Shown: positions 9,956 to 20,991, counted from the stretch's first letter. The stretch: DNA of 64,000 nucleotides from Enterococcus innesii (GCA_018982785.1 JAHHEN010000001.1:186001-250000), one strand, 5' to 3'. Translations and numbers: made by a program. Notes: a model not told the origin generated them from the sequence alone.

Positions 9956-10600
9956 CTAACGGTAATAGTCCAGTTTGGTCTCGATTTGTTTTAACAATAA
10001 CGTAAAGACGCCTGTCATCACCAAGTAGATCAAGCCGACCCCAACTAACGGAAGCAAGGTACTGTCTCGCTCCATGGCGATTTTTCCGATTCGCATTACG
10101 TCTGACAAGCCTAAGATGTAAACGAGGGATGTGTCTTTGACAAGATTGATGACTTCATTGCCGACAGATGGCAGGGTGATCTTGACGACTTGTGGGATGA
10201 TGATTTTTTGGATCGTTTGGATTGGCGACAAACGCAAGACTTTCGCGGCTTCGTACTGTCCGGCTGGAATCGATTGGATCCCCCCACGGAAAATCTCAGC
10301 AAAATAAGCAGCGTAATTGATAATAAAGGCGATCAAGGCTGCTTCAAAGCGGTCAAAGACGATCCCTAAGATCGGCAGACCGTAGAATACGAAGATCAAC
10401 TGTAGCAATAAAGGCGTTCCTCGCATCAACCAAACGTAGACTTGCACGATCAATTTCAAAATACGCAGTCGACTGGCTAAAACAAAGGCCAACAAGATGC
10501 CTAAGGGAATGGACCCGATTAAGGTCAGTGCGAACAATTTAACGGTGATTCCAGTTCCTGAAATCAGTTGGGGCATAACATTGACTAAATACTCAAACAT
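9956..10600 (-). CDS. Amino-acid ABC transporter permease
   Basis: 214-residue inner-membrane permease of the HisMQ type with about five membrane helices. The coupling-helix EAA motif is QYEAAKVLRLSPIQTIQKIIIPQ. MRGTPLLLQL is typical of this group. The start at ATG 10600 follows AAGGAGG at 8 nt; the longer frame to 10627 has no site. First gene of the permease-ATPase-binding protein operon, 310 nt or more downstream of the T-box region; the one permease must homodimerise. Confidence 0.92.
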   Translation of the reverse strand: MFEYLVNVMPQLISGTGITVKLFALTLIGSIPLGILLAFVLASRLRILKLIVQVYVWLMRGTPLLLQLIFVFYGLPILGIVFDRFEAALIAFIINYAAYFAEIFRGGIQSIPAGQYEAAKVLRLSPIQTIQKIIIPQVVKITLPSVGNEVINLVKDTSLVYILGLSDVMRIGKIAMERDSTLLPLVGVGLIYLVMTGVFTLLLKQIETKLDYYR

Positions 10601-10651
10601 GGTGACTTCCTCCTTGATAGGTTTCAATTTCGATTAGCAGCGATACAGCTT

Positions 10652-10672
10652 AGCGACGGTTGGCTCCGACGC
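10652..10672 (-). other. Small hairpin in the operon leader
   Basis: AGCGACGG / CCGACGCT with one mismatch and a 5-nt loop, between the second T-box terminator and the permease gene. It is too far from the ribosome binding site to hide it; it may be an mRNA-stabilising element. Confidence 0.3.
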
Positions 10673-10740
10673 TTATGTGACGCTAGGCGTTGGCTGGTGA
10701 GGGGCAACTGGCAAGTTTCATTTTTCTAAAAAAGAAAAAC

Positions 10741-11158
10741 AAAAAAAGCGCACACTGGCATTTGCCAGAGGACGCTAGATACGTGGTTCCACCTCAATTT
10801 GCCTTTCCTTCACAGGAAAAGGCCTCGTGCAGTCCTTGTGACCCTTCCACTTTCAGTTTTCGGTGAGCCGCAAAAAAGAGAAAAAAAACGTCCCCTAGCC
10901 ATTACAGCTAAAGGACGTTATCAACGCGGTTCCACCTTTGTTTATCAGTGCTTCACAGCAACTGAACTCAGAAAGTCATCAATCAATGACTGCTGCTGTA
11001 ACGGGCAAACCCGGTCTCTCCTACTTTTCTTTCGGAAAAACGACTCCAAGATGTGTTTCACAACCATGCGTTATCTCTTTGCACCAACCAGAGACTCTCT
11101 TCAAACAGCAAGCCTTGCTACTCTTCTTTTCGATGTCTATTTCATTAAGTTGTGTCTT
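10741..11158 (-). ncRNA. T-box riboswitch with two antiterminator/terminator units
   Basis: Leader RNA of the amino-acid ABC operon. Stem I lies about 11125-11020 and shows the AGAGTAGC loop-E type motif, AGAGAG and the apical GGTTGGTGCAAAG. The specifier loop reads GTGAAACACATC: CAC (His) at 11055-11053, followed by the usual purine, is the best codon; ATC (Ile) is the alternative. T-box 1 (GGTGGAACCGCG) is at 10925-10939 with terminator AACGTCC...GGACGTT plus T8 at 10879-10919. T-box 2 (GGTGGAACCACG) is at 10782-10796 with a terminator and T7 at 10741-10776. The second unit has no stem I. Uncharged tRNA should favour antitermination. HisXYZ-type transporters are known T-box targets. Confidence 0.88.
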
Positions 11159-11187
11159 ACTTTACTCGCTCTTAAAGAAAATGTCAA
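11159..11187 (-). promoter_or_regulatory. Promoter of the T-box leader
   Basis: TTGACA (11182-11187), 17-bp spacer, TAAAGT (11159-11164) on the minus strand. Transcription would start at about 11152, right before stem I. Confidence 0.75.
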
Positions 11188-11268
11188 ACATTTTTTCTGA
11201 AATTTTCGAAACTTTGTCGCATGCACCGGTTTCGAGGGGAAGATTCAGGGAAAAGAAGACGCAGCTAC

Positions 11269-12416
11269 TTAACCGAAGTACGCTTCAGCTAAGGCTTGTC
11301 CTTGCTTGATTTTTGCCCACTGCTGCTCAGTCGAAAGCTCATTGCCGCAGTCACAAGAGGCAAAGCCGCATTGATGAGAAAGATAAAGCCGCTCCTTAGG
11401 AATGATTTGGCTGGCTTTGTCTAATAAAGCGATCACTCGCTCTTCATCGTCTAATGTGGCGGTTTTGCTGGATAATAAGCCTAAGACAACTTCCACTTCT
11501 GGACGATCTTTCAGCGCTTCTAAAGCCGAGATATCACCAGCACGGTCATCGTCCCACTCTAGGAAAAAGCGGTCATAATGCTGATCACGCAAGAATTTTT
11601 CGGCGATCGCTTTGTAAGTACCGCTGGCTGCCGCGCGGCTTTGGTAATTGCCGCGACAATTGTGGGTCCAGACTTTTAATCCTAATTCGTGGGCGTAATC
11701 AGCGGCTTCGTTGTTGATCGCCACGAATTCATCTGCTAACGCTTCTAAGCCGTCATTGCCTTGGGTGAAGAAGCTCTTGTCATTGTCTTCGGCGAATAAT
11801 TCCCATAAACAATCATCGAACTGAACGATCTCACCACCGGCTTCTCGGTATTCCTGCAAGAATTCCTTGTAGGCGTTAAGCAGCCCTTCCCGCAAGGCTT
11901 CTTTCGTTGGATACACCTGACCTTCACCAACGAGGTCGTTAAAGACAGTCAGCTCGGTAAAGGCGTGGGCAGCCCCCAGACGGTGATCTTGACTGGCAGG
12001 TCGCCAGCTTGGCGTTTGGTTTCTTTAAACAATGTCAAGTAATGATGGTTTTTGCCAGATAATGGTTCTGTGATTCGGATGCCGATGTCTTTACGCGTCT
12101 CAAAATGTCCACCGTCCAAATCTTCAAAGGCATACCCATGATCGGAGATATAGCGCTCAACGCCTTTTAATCCCCAGAGAAAATCCAGGTGCCACATCGA
12201 GCGGCCGTGTTCGCCGTCTGTGATGACTGTAATGCCGTGTTCTTTTTGCGCTGCAATGATGTCAGCGATCGCTTTTGCTTCTGTTTCTTGGTAGCCAGGA
12301 AACGCATCATAAAACGGGTACTGGATGTCCTCCCGATGCTCGATTTGATTTTTGTAGTCCAATAAATCTTGTGGTCGTAACAATGACCCCACAAGTTGAA
12401 ATTTGTCTGTTGCCAT
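11269..12416 (-). CDS. MetE-like cobalamin-independent methyltransferase (YxjG/YxjH type), frameshifted
   Basis: About 382 residues, matching the short single-domain relatives of the MetE C-terminal domain. These use zinc to activate a thiol and transfer a methyl group, probably to homocysteine; the methyl donor is uncertain because the folate-binding N-domain is missing. The zinc ligands appear as WTHNCRGN (His and Cys) and LSHQCGFASCD (Cys), with an acidic FFLEWDDDRAGD between. One base is missing from the C5 run at 11973-11977: restoring it joins VKITVWG to AHAFTELTVFNDLVGEGQVYPTK. The start at 12416 follows GGAGG at 7 nt. It is divergent from a LysR regulator that likely controls it. Confidence 0.85.
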
Positions 12417-12478
12417 ATCCATTCCTCCTATACAAAGTTTTCAAAATTGTTAGATTTATTCTAGCAAACATCTTATAC

Positions 12479-12526
12479 TATAGATAATACTTATAAACTT
12501 ATATATTCCATAGGCAATACCTATAA
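12479..12526. promoter_or_regulatory. Two LysR-type boxes in the divergent promoter region
   Basis: Two copies of an imperfect dyad, TATAGATAATACTTATAA (12479-12496) and CATAGGCAATACCTATAA (12509-12526), 30 bp apart, that is, on the same DNA face. The second holds the perfect dyad ATAGG-N5-CCTAT. They fit the T-N11-A pattern and resemble the TATAG-N-CTATA boxes of streptococcal methionine regulators. Confidence 0.6.
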
Positions 12527-12548
12527 CATAAAAAGGAGGTTGCTTCCC

Positions 12549-13469
12549 ATGCGTATCCAGCAGCTTGAATATTTGGAAAAAATCGTAGAGACCGGCTCTT
12601 TCAATGAAGCCGCCAAACAGCTTTTCATCAGTCAGCCCTCCCTCTCTCAAGCCATGAAAGAGTTGGAAAAAGAATATGATCTGCAGCTGTTTTACCGCAG
12701 TAAATTAGGGGTGACCTTGACCGATGATGGCCGTTCCTTTCTCAACTATGCTCGAAATGTTTTAGACCAAGTCAATCTCTTGGACGAACGCTTTCGCAAA
12801 GACAGCCATCGCAAGCATGTTTTCAGTGTTTCCGCACAACACTATGCCTTCGTCGTCCACGCCTTCGTGGAGCTGGTCAAACAGTTAGGGGAAGATGAAT
12901 TTCAATTCACCTTGCGGGAGACCCAGACACAAAATGTACTGGATGATATCCAGACGTTTAAGAGCGAATTGGGGGTCATTTATCTGAATGATTTCAACAC
13001 GACGGTCCTCACCCGTTTGATCCACGAAAAAGACCTGCAATTCATTCCTTTATTTGAAGCCAAACCCCACGTCTTCATCGGCCGAGAAAATCCACTGACT
13101 CAGAAAAAAAGCATCACATTAGCTGATTTGGAACCTTATACCTATTTGTCGTACGAACAAGGGGAAACCAATTCCTTCTACTTTTCTGAAGAGATCTTAA
13201 GCACTTTACAACGAAAAAAACACATTCGCATCAGCGATCGTGCCACGATTTTCAATTTGATGGTGGGTCTCAACGGCTATACCATCAGCTCTGGGATCAT
13301 CAGCAGTGAGCTGAATGATGAAAAAATCGTTGCGATTCCTTTGGAAGTCGATGATGCGATGACCCTAGGTTACCTCAAACACAAGAAAATGGAACTGAGT
13401 GAGATGGCTTTGGACTATCTCGCCTTGTTGAAACAGCATATCAAAAATTACGGTTTCGACGTCTTTTAA
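12549..13469 (+). CDS. LysR-family transcriptional regulator
   Basis: 306-residue LysR protein. The N-terminal helix-turn-helix is MRIQQLEYLEKIVETGSFNEAAKQLFISQPSLS-type, followed by a linker helix and a periplasmic-binding-like effector domain. ATG 12549 is used because AGGAGG lies 9 nt upstream. It is divergent from the MetE-like gene across 132 bp containing two dyads, so control of sulfur/methionine metabolism (MetR/MtaR/CysR-like) is the simplest reading. The coinducer is unknown; O-acetylserine or homocysteine would be usual. It ends at a strong terminator shared with the phosphoketolase gene. Confidence 0.9.
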   Translation: MRIQQLEYLEKIVETGSFNEAAKQLFISQPSLSQAMKELEKEYDLQLFYRSKLGVTLTDDGRSFLNYARNVLDQVNLLDERFRKDSHRKHVFSVSAQHYAFVVHAFVELVKQLGEDEFQFTLRETQTQNVLDDIQTFKSELGVIYLNDFNTTVLTRLIHEKDLQFIPLFEAKPHVFIGRENPLTQKKSITLADLEPYTYLSYEQGETNSFYFSEEILSTLQRKKHIRISDRATIFNLMVGLNGYTISSGIISSELNDEKIVAIPLEVDDAMTLGYLKHKKMELSEMALDYLALLKQHIKNYGFDVF

Positions 13470-13476
13470 AAAAAAT

Positions 13477-13539
13477 GATCCGCAGACAGTCGGTCGGGCT
13501 TCCTTGGTAAGGCGTCCCGACCCTGTTGCGGATCGTTTT
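13477..13539. terminator. Large bidirectional terminator
   Basis: Outer stem GATCCGCA / TGCGGATC and inner stem GGTCGGG / CCCGACC form a long hairpin with T-rich tails on both strands (TTTT to the right, T8 to the left). It separates convergent lysR and the phosphoketolase gene. Confidence 0.85.
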
Positions 13540-13589
13540 GTACTTATTTTGTTCTTAAATTGTCTTACGTTGGTGTTATGGAGAAAAAA

Positions 13590-15956
13590 TCAACGCAATG
13601 GTTTCCATTCCCACTCTTCGACTTCGGCGATATCATAGCCGTTTTCTCGAATAAAGTCATGGTGATACGCAACGGTGTCTGCCATTTTTTTGGCAAAGTC
13701 CGTTGCTTTTTCTCCATAGACCCATTCGGCGGCGTCTTTGGCTAAGTGGAAGCGATCCAATTCAGAAAGGATCCGCATATCAAACGGTGTCGTGATGTCG
13801 CCATTTTCTCGGTACCCATGAATATGAAGCTGTTGGTTGCGACGGCCAAAGAAGATGTCGCGAATCAGTCCTTCATACCCGTGGAAAGCAAACACGATCG
13901 GTTTGTCTTTCGTAAAGTAGGCTTCGAATGCTTCATCGCTCAACCCACGAGGATCGACTTCTGGACGACGCAATTTCAATAGATCGACCACATTGATGAA
14001 GCGGACTTTCAACTCTGGGAAGGCTTCAATCAGCAACGAAACAGCAGCTAAAGCTTCCAAATTTGGTTCCGTCCCGGCAGCTGCGATCACAATGTCCGGT
14101 TCTTGTCCTTCATCCGTCGATGCCCAGTCGATGATTTTCAAGCCATCTTTGACAAGCACTTTCGCTTCATCCGCCGAATAAAACTGCGGACGTGGGTGTT
14201 TCGAAGAGACCACTAGATTGATCTTTTCTTCAGAAGCGAGTGTTTCAGCCATGACAGCCATCAAGCTATTGGCATCGGCTGGCAAGTAGACCCGCACAAA
14301 GTCGGCTTTTTTCTCTGCAATATGGGTCATGATCCCTGGATCTTGGTGGGTGTACCCATTATGGTCTTGTTGGAAGACCGTTGATGAAGCGATCAAATTC
14401 AATGAGGGGTACGGGTTGCGCCAGTCCAGATCATGGGCTTTTCGTAACCATTTGAAGTGCTGCGTGATCATAGAATCAACGACTCTTAGGAACGACTCGT
14501 AGCTGGCAAAGAAGCCATGACGCCCCGTCAGCACATAGCCTTCCAAGAAGCCTTCTGCTTGATGTTCTGATAATTGTGAATCAATCACACGGCCCACTGA
14601 AGACAGCCATTCATCATAATCAGGATGTTTTGGCTCCAACCATTGGCGGTCCGTGACTTCGAACACATGGTTCAACCGATTGGATTTGGCTTCATCTGGG
14701 CCAAAAATGCGGAAGTTGTCAGGATTTTCTTTGATGATGTCACGGGCAAATTTTCCGAAGACCATCATATCTTGGGCAGTCGTTTCCCCTGGTGTCTCAA
14801 TCGCAATGGCATGTGCTTGCCAATCTGGCAAGCGTAGCGGTTGCGGATCGATCCCCCCATTGGTGATTGGGTTGACAGCCATCCGTTGCTCCCCTTTTGG
14901 TGCCAATTCTTGAATCTCAGCTTTGATGCGGCCGTTTTCGTCAAAAAGCTCTTCTGGACGATAAGACTGCAGCCAATCCGTCAAAGCATCCACGTGTTCC
15001 ATGTGTTTCGCATTGACCGGGATCGGCACTTGGTGGGCACGGAAGCCCCCTTCAATCGGCTCGCCATCCCAGACTTTCGGTCCAGTCCACCCTTTTGGTG
15101 TGCGAACGATCAAAACAGGCCAATGAGGCATAGCGGCTTCTTCCGCAGAACCTTTGCGGGCTTCTGCTTGGATCGCGTGGATCTGTTCGATGGCTTGATC
15201 CATCTTCTGTGCCAATTGCGGATGAACGGCTTCTGGATCGTCCCCTTCTACGAAATAAGGGGTCCAACCCATGCCTTCAAAATATTTCGTGAGATCTTGG
15301 TCGCTTTTACGAGCCAAAATCGTTGGGTTGGCAATTTTGGCGCCATTCAAATGCAAGATAGGCAAAATTGCGCCATCATTGACTGGATTGATAAAGGTGT
15401 TTGAAAACCAGCTGCCCGCTAATGGTCCGGTTTCGGCTTCGCCATCACCGACCACTACTGCTGCAATGACATCGGGATTGTCTAAAATAGCTCCGGTAGC
15501 GTGGGCGATGGAATAGCCTAGCTCGCCGCCTTCATGGATCGAACCTGGCGTTTCAGGTGCCGCATGAGAAGCGATCCCACCTGGGAAAGAGAAGGTTTTG
15601 AATAGATGTTTCATCCCTGCTTCATCTTGGGTGGCTTTTGGATAGATCTCGCTGTAGCTACCGTCTAAATAAGCATTCGCAACCATGACTTGTCCGCCAT
15701 GGCCTGGTCCTTCGATATAAAACATGTTTAAGTCGTACTTATTGATGACGCGATTAAGATGGGTGTAAATAAAATTTTGTCCGGCGATCGTTCCCCAGTG
15801 ACCAATTGGATTCACTTTCAAATCTTTTTCTTCGATGGGGCGGCGCAATAAGGGATTGTCTTTCAAATAAATCTGACCAACGGAAAGGTAGTTGGCTGCT
15901 CGCCACCAAGCGTTCATTTTCTGATAATACTCTGGTGTATCGTAGGGTGTCTTCAT
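13590..15956 (-). CDS. xfp: Xylulose-5-phosphate/fructose-6-phosphate phosphoketolase
   Basis: 788-residue TPP enzyme of the phosphoketolase pathway: xylulose-5-P + Pi gives acetyl-P + glyceraldehyde-3-P. The TPP motif is [14 protein letters not shown]. The conserved N-terminal [11 protein letters not shown] and IEGPGHGGQ are present, as are the C-terminal [11 protein letters not shown] and HGYEGLIRD regions. ATG 15956 follows AGGAGG. The neighbouring ara operon yields xylulose-5-P after AraD, so this gene completes pentose breakdown. Whether fructose-6-P is also a substrate cannot be told from the sequence. It has its own promoter. Confidence 0.96.
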   Translation of the reverse strand: MKTPYDTPEYYQKMNAWWRAANYLSVGQIYLKDNPLLRRPIEEKDLKVNPIGHWGTIAGQNFIYTHLNRVINKYDLNMFYIEGPGHGGQVMVANAYLDGSYSEIYPKATQDEAGMKHLFKTFSFPGGIASHAAPETPGSIHEGGELGYSIAHATGAILDNPDVIAAVVVGDGEAETGPLAGSWFSNTFINPVNDGAILPILHLNGAKIANPTILARKSDQDLTKYFEGMGWTPYFVEGDDPEAVHPQLAQKMDQAIEQIHAIQAEARKGSAEEAAMPHWPVLIVRTPKGWTGPKVWDGEPIEGGFRAHQVPIPVNAKHMEHVDALTDWLQSYRPEELFDENGRIKAEIQELAPKGEQRMAVNPITNGGIDPQPLRLPDWQAHAIAIETPGETTAQDMMVFGKFARDIIKENPDNFRIFGPDEAKSNRLNHVFEVTDRQWLEPKHPDYDEWLSSVGRVIDSQLSEHQAEGFLEGYVLTGRHGFFASYESFLRVVDSMITQHFKWLRKAHDLDWRNPYPSLNLIASSTVFQQDHNGYTHQDPGIMTHIAEKKADFVRVYLPADANSLMAVMAETLASEEKINLVVSSKHPRPQFYSADEAKVLVKDGLKIIDWASTDEGQEPDIVIAAAGTEPNLEALAAVSLLIEAFPELKVRFINVVDLLKLRRPEVDPRGLSDEAFEAYFTKDKPIVFAFHGYEGLIRDIFFGRRNQQLHIHGYRENGDITTPFDMRILSELDRFHLAKDAAEWVYGEKATDFAKKMADTVAYHHDFIRENGYDIAEVEEWEWKPLR

Positions 15957-15997
15957 TGTGCTCCTCCTTTTAGTCCATTGTTCCACTCTTACATAAA

Positions 15998-16026
15998 AGT
16001 CTATGCCCCCTATATTTAAAAGTCAA
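15998..16026 (-). promoter_or_regulatory. Promoter of xfp
   Basis: TTGACT (16021-16026), 17-bp spacer, TAGACT (15998-16003) on the minus strand, about 40 bp before the xfp start. Confidence 0.7.
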
Positions 16027-16108
16027 TTTTGCTGATTGCTGGTGCTTTCAGGGGTCTGCTTATCTGCACTTTGCAGCTAGAAGGCAAGAAAGCTTAAGAA
16101 AAACGCAA

Positions 16109-16142
16109 AGAAACCGCCGACTATCGCCAACGATTTCTTTTG
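16109..16142 (-). terminator. Weak terminator after araA
   Basis: AAAGAAATCG / CGGTTTCTTT arms around a 14-nt loop, without a long T-run. It may only partly separate araA from xfp. Confidence 0.4.
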
Positions 16143-16153
16143 TGATTGGGTAC

Positions 16154-17577
16154 TTATTTGATCGTTACGTATTCTAATCCTACAAGCTTCGCCCATGTTT
16201 CGATCTGATCAGAATTTAAGACAAGTGAGACAACGGTGTGATGGCCACCACCTGTTTCGATCCATTGTTTGACGCCATCGTGGAAGTTTGGTTTTGGTGT
16301 CCACATTACTCGTGCAACCGGTAGTTTTGGTGCTTCTTCAGTTGGCTCAAAGGCATCGACTTCATTGATCAATAATTTGTAGTGGGTGCCAAAGTCGGCC
16401 ATCGAAACCACGACACCTTCGCCGCCTTGGCCGTCAAAGACGAGGCGAGCTGGGTCTTCACGATCCCCATTGACAGTGGTGAAACCACGATTTTTGGTTT
16501 ATTGGCTGCTAATACTGGATCGACTTCCATCATATGGGATTGCAAGATGGCTTCTTTTCCTGGTGTCAGCTCATAGGTATAGTCTTCCATAAAACCAGTC
16601 GCTTTATTGTGAGCCATGATTTTCATCAAGCGATCAATAGCGGCTGTTTTCCAGTCCCCTTCACCGGCAAACCCGTAGCCTTCTGCCATCAAGCGTTGTA
16701 CAGCTAAACCAGGCAACTGCTGCATACCATACAGGTCTTCAAAGTTCGTGGTAAATGCCGTATAGCCGCCTGCTTCAAGGAAGCGGCGCAGACCGATTTC
16801 TTGTTTGGCTTGGGCTTTGACATGACGTCCCCACTCTTCTTTGTCGTAATCGCCATAATCGAAATCATACAGCTGGCTGTATTCTTCAAAGAGTGCATCG
16901 ATTTCTTCGTCAGTCACCGCATCGACAACTTGTACCAAATCGCCGATCCCAAAATAATCAACGGTCCAACCAAATTGGATCTGTGCTTCGACTTTGTCGC
17001 CTTCCGTCACCCCAACGTTACGCATGTTGTCGCCAAAACGAGCGACTTTGATTTGGAAGCTTTCATTGTAACCAACTGCCACGTCCATCCAAGCAGCAAT
17101 TTCTTTTTGGATGGCTTCATTTTTCCAATAGCCGACAACGATTTTGTTTTGTTTTTTCAAACGGGCATTGATAAATCCATATTCTCGGTCACCATGAGCC
17201 GCTTGGTTCAAGTTCATAAAGTCCATATCGATGGTTTCCCATGGAATTTGTTCATTGTATTGAGTGGCAAGGTGCAGCAATGGTTTTTGTAATAATTTCG
17301 TGCCGCGAATCCACATTTTTGCTGGTGAGAAGGTGTGCATCCAGGTGATCACCCCAGCGACTTCATCCCGATAGTTGACTTCTTTCATGATTTTCGTAAT
17401 CGTATCTGCAGTAACAGCGAGTTCTTGTAAAACGACTGGATAAGGCAGCTTTGAGCTGTCATTTAAGCTTTTGACCATTTCTTCTGCATGGTCCCGTACT
17501 TCTTGTAATGCTTCTTCTCCGTATAAGTGCTGTGATCCTACGACGAACCAAAATTCTTTTTTCCCGATTTCTAACAT
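16154..17577 (-). CDS. araA: L-arabinose isomerase, frameshifted
   Basis: Manganese-dependent isomerisation of L-arabinose to L-ribulose. The N-terminus ([13 protein letters not shown]) and the central [14 protein letters not shown] and [17 protein letters not shown] are characteristic. GGHHTVV near the C-terminus is also typical. One base is missing from the C4 run at 16465-16468 (G4 on the coding strand); restoring it gives [21 protein letters not shown] and joins the last third. The reconstructed protein has about 474 residues, normal for AraA. ATG 17577 follows AAAGGAG. It is the last gene of araR-araB-araD-araA. Confidence 0.95.
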
Positions 17578-17596
17578 TCTACTTGCTCCTTTTTCG

Positions 17597-18292
17597 TTAT
17601 TTTTGCCCGTAATAGGCATTTTCTCCATGTTTGCGTAAATAATGTTTGTCTAAGACCCGCTGCGGCAATTCGGGTGCGTAACTGTTCAGTTGACGCGTGA
17701 TAAAATTCATCTTAGCAACTTCTTCTAAGACCACTGCGTTCATCACCGCCGCATCCGCCGTTTTGCCCCAGGTAAACGGTCCATGACCGTGAAGCAAGAC
17801 ACCAGGAATTTCTTCTGGCGTGATGCCGCGTTCCTTAAAGGTTTCGACGATCACCTGTCCTGTTTGTGCTTCATAACCTTCATCGATCTCGGCTTGCGTC
17901 AAAAAGCGGGCACAGGGGACTGCTCCATAAAACGTATCGGCATGGGTCGTGCCCATCGCTGGCAGATCGAGTCCTGCCTGAGCCCAGCTCGTCGCCCAAG
18001 TAGAATGGGTATGGACGATCCCACCAATTTCTGGAAATGCTTTGTATAAAACGGCATGCGTCGGCGTGTCGGAGGAAGGATTTTTCGCTCCTTCCACTAC
18101 GTTGCCCTCAAAATCACAAACCACCATATCACTGGCTTGCATGGTTTCATAGTCAACACCGCTAGGTTTGATGACAAACAACTGCTGTTGGCGATCCACT
18201 GCTGACACATTGCCCCAGGTGTATTTGATCAATCCTTGCTTCGGCAATGCCAAATTGGCCTGAAAGACTTCTTCTTTTAATCCTTCTAACAC
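17597..18292 (-). CDS. araD: L-ribulose-5-phosphate 4-epimerase
   Basis: 231-residue class II aldolase/epimerase that converts L-ribulose-5-P to D-xylulose-5-P. The zinc histidines are in [12 protein letters not shown] and [17 protein letters not shown](V) near residue 28 and KPSGVDYE bind phosphate in relatives. It lies 20 bp downstream of araB and 19 bp upstream of araA, on one transcript. Its product feeds the phosphoketolase encoded next door. Confidence 0.95.
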   Translation of the reverse strand: MLEGLKEEVFQANLALPKQGLIKYTWGNVSAVDRQQQLFVIKPSGVDYETMQASDMVVCDFEGNVVEGAKNPSSDTPTHAVLYKAFPEIGGIVHTHSTWATSWAQAGLDLPAMGTTHADTFYGAVPCARFLTQAEIDEGYEAQTGQVIVETFKERGITPEEIPGVLLHGHGPFTWGKTADAAVMNAVVLEEVAKMNFITRQLNSYAPELPQRVLDKHYLRKHGENAYYGQK

Positions 18293-18311
18293 AAAATTCC
18301 CTTCTTTCTTT

Positions 18312-19907
18312 TTAAATCAACGCATCGATTGCCGCTTGCTCGATCGGCAACCCTGCTTGGTAACGTTGAGTAAAGACGGTAAATCCCTGAATGTCGGCTT
18401 CCGTTGGGGCTAACGTCACGCCGTGGTCATTTTTAAACACTTGATCTGCTAAAAATGCTGCCAAGGATTGTTCTGGCGTGTGACGGCGAAGGTATGCTGC
18501 TAAAAGGGCGATCCCCCAGGCGCCGCCTTCACCAGCCGTTTCCATGACCGTGACTGGGGCTTCCATGACAGCTGCCAAGACACGTTGGGCAACTTCTGGC
18601 GTCTTGAAGATCCCACCGTGACCAACGATTCGATCAATGGCGACGTCTTCGGCTTCCAGAATCTTCATCCCGATCTTCATCGCACCAAAGGCACTAAACA
18701 GATGTAAGCGCATGAAATTTGCTAAAGTAAAAGAACTCTCTGGCGATCGGACGAAAAGCGGCCGTCCTTCAGGGATCTTGGTGATGTTTTCACCAGAATA
18801 ATAGCCATAAGAAAGCATCCCGCCACAGTCTGAATCCCCTTTCAATGCTTCGTTGAATAAGGTCGCAAACAATTCTTCCGTGGAAAGTTTCATTCCAGCT
18901 GCGTCGGCAAATTCGCGGAAAATTTTGACCCAGGCATTGATCTCCGAGGTACAGTTATTCGTATGGACCATCCCCACCAAATCACCAGAAGGCGTCGTGA
19001 CCAAATCGATCTCTGGATACACTTTAGTTAAGGGTTCTTCTAAGACGATCATGGCAAAAGCCGACGTCCCAGCTGAAACATTCCCGCTTCGCTGTGCCAC
19101 ACTATTCGTGGCAACCATGCCAGTGCCCGCATCGCCTTCTGGCGGACATAACGGGATGCCAGCTTGCAAAGTACCAGTTGGATCGAGTTTTTTTGCCCCT
19201 GCTGCCGTCAATGTGCCGGCTGGTTCGCCTGCTGTCAACACTTGTGGCAAAAGGTCTTTGATCTGCCAAGGATACCCCTGACTGCTGATTTGTGCATCAA
19301 ATTGCTGCAGCATATTCGCATCATAGTTTTTTGTCGTACTGTCGATTGGGAACATCCCAGATGCATCGCCGATTCCGATGACTTTTTCCCCTGTCAGCTG
19401 CCAATGGACATAGCCGGCTAAGGTAGTGAAAAAAGCGACCTCTGGGACGTGGGCTTCTTGATTCAAAATCGCTTGATACAAGTGCGCGATACTCCACCGC
19501 TGTGGGATGTTGTATTGGAACAATGCCGTCAAGGCTTTTTCTGCTTCTTCCGTGATCGCATTGCGCCACGTCCGAAAAGGGACCAACAGCGTGCCTTGCT
19601 GATCAAAAGCCATATAGCCGTGCATCATTGCAGAAAAACCGATACTGCCGATCGTCGTCAAAGGTACCTCAAATTGCTGTTGGATGTTGTGCGCCAACTC
19701 TTGGTAGCTGGCTTGCAGTCCTTGCCAAATCGCCTCTAGTGAGTAGGTCCAAATCCCTTGCTCCAATTGATTTTCCCATTCAAAGCTACCTGAAGCGATC
19801 GTCTGAAACTGCTCATCGATCAAGACAGCTTTGATCCGTGTCGAGCCTAGCTCGATCCCAAGAGACGTGCGCCCGTCAATAATTGCTTGCCTTACTTGTT
19901 GCGTCAT
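18312..19907 (-). CDS. araB: Ribulokinase, FGGY family
   Basis: 531-residue FGGY-type carbohydrate kinase, by context the L-ribulokinase making L-ribulose-5-P. The N-terminal phosphate loop is [17 protein letters not shown]. The catalytic acidic region is YMAFDQQG...RTWRN, and an ATP-site [10 protein letters not shown] is present, as is VGHGGIF near the C-terminus. The start at 19907 is inside the araR 3' region, 4 nt before the end of araR, with AGGAG upstream. It is not the proteobacterial AraB type but the shorter LAB/Clostridium form, so a neighbouring gene name is based on operon position as well as motifs. Confidence 0.88.
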   Translation of the reverse strand: MTQQVRQAIIDGRTSLGIELGSTRIKAVLIDEQFQTIASGSFEWENQLEQGIWTYSLEAIWQGLQASYQELAHNIQQQFEVPLTTIGSIGFSAMMHGYMAFDQQGTLLVPFRTWRNAITEEAEKALTALFQYNIPQRWSIAHLYQAILNQEAHVPEVAFFTTLAGYVHWQLTGEKVIGIGDASGMFPIDSTTKNYDANMLQQFDAQISSQGYPWQIKDLLPQVLTAGEPAGTLTAAGAKKLDPTGTLQAGIPLCPPEGDAGTGMVATNSVAQRSGNVSAGTSAFAMIVLEEPLTKVYPEIDLVTTPSGDLVGMVHTNNCTSEINAWVKIFREFADAAGMKLSTEELFATLFNEALKGDSDCGGMLSYGYYSGENITKIPEGRPLFVRSPESSFTLANFMRLHLFSAFGAMKIGMKILEAEDVAIDRIVGHGGIFKTPEVAQRVLAAVMEAPVTVMETAGEGGAWGIALLAAYLRRHTPEQSLAAFLADQVFKNDHGVTLAPTEADIQGFTVFTQRYQAGLPIEQAAIDALI

Positions 19908-19911
19908 CTTC

Positions 19912-20991
19912 TTATTCTCCTTTTTGGTTATTGACTGAACCGCGAACGATCAGCTCCGGTTCAAAATAAAAGCGTTGCGCTTCTGTTGCCTTACCTGTAG
20001 TGATCCATTGTGCCGCCAATTCCCCCATCGCTTCTTTCGGGTGAGTCAGTGTGGTGATCGTCGGTGTGGACAAGGTGCTAAGAGGCGAGTCATCGTTACC
20101 CACGATCGAAAAATCAGTAGGAACGTTCTTCCCCGCAGCCGTCAATGCTTGAATCAAGCGATGCGCGATCTCATCGTTGTAACAAACGATGCCTGTGACT
20201 TGATTATCGGCAGCCGTCAAGCGCTGGATCGCTTGTTCAATAACGGCTTCTTTTGACTCCGTCGTATACGTCAAGACGTCTTCTGCTGCAAACGTCCGCT
20301 TGGCTTGGGTCAACGCTTTGACAAACCCTTTCATCCGATATTTCCCTTGTAAGTCATCGATTTTCGTGATCATCATCAACTGCTGATGCTGTTGCTCTAA
20401 TAGATAATTGGTTGCTAAAAACCCAGAACGTGTATCGTTGACACAAATATGCGGCAAGTCTAGTTCTTCGTAATAGGCATTGATCATGACGAGAGGAATC
20501 CCAGCTTCTTGAAGGGCGACATAATAGGCAAGATTCGGGTTGTACTGGCTGCTCTTCGTTGGTTCAACGATCAACCCATCTACCCCTTGATCCATCATTT
20601 GCTGCAAGCACGCTCTTTCTTGCTCATGGTCATTGTTGGTTGATCCTAGAAGCAGTGAATAGCCTTGCTCCCGCAATGTCTGCTCCACGCCACGCATGAT
20701 CGAAGGGAAAATATAATCAGACAAATAGGTCATGATGATCCCGATCGTTTTGCGGTTTTTATGATTGACAGTCTCAGGTTTTGAAACGTAGGTGCCTGAG
20801 CCCCGTTCTTTTCTTAAATAGCCTTCATTGACCAAAACAGCGATCGCTTGGCGCACCGTGTGGCGGCTATAATGAAATTCTTCCTGTAAGGTTGCTTCTG
20901 AAGGGATCGCATCGCCTTCTTGATAGGTGCCTAAGCGGATCTTTTCTCTTAAGATATCCGCTAGTTGTTCGTACTTATTCGCCATTTTCAT
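19912..20991 (-). CDS. araR: Arabinose operon repressor, GntR/LacI chimera
   Basis: About 359 residues: an N-terminal GntR winged helix ([49 protein letters not shown]) fused to a LacI-type sugar-binding domain ([24 protein letters not shown] to the C-terminus). This is the AraR architecture, in which L-arabinose releases the repressor from DNA. First gene of the ara operon. The promoter at 21021-21049 places the transcription start at about 21014, so the ATG at 21018 is not in the message; 20991 or 20985 must be used. The ribosome binding site is weak. Confidence 0.9.
   Translation of the reverse strand: MKMANKYEQLADILREKIRLGTYQEGDAIPSEATLQEEFHYSRHTVRQAIAVLVNEGYLRKERGSGTYVSKPETVNHKNRKTIGIIMTYLSDYIFPSIMRGVEQTLREQGYSLLLGSTNNDHEQERACLQQMMDQGVDGLIVEPTKSSQYNPNLAYYVALQEAGIPLVMINAYYEELDLPHICVNDTRSGFLATNYLLEQQHQQLMMITKIDDLQGKYRMKGFVKALTQAKRTFAAEDVLTYTTESKEAVIEQAIQRLTAADNQVTGIVCYNDEIAHRLIQALTAAGKNVPTDFSIVGNDDSPLSTLSTPTITTLTHPKEAMGELAAQWITTGKATEAQRFYFEPELIVRGSVNNQKGE

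Noticed and set aside
10799-11309. Plus-strand frames of 123 and 133 residues in the T-box region
   Set aside because: They are antisense to the structured leader RNA and have no start signals.
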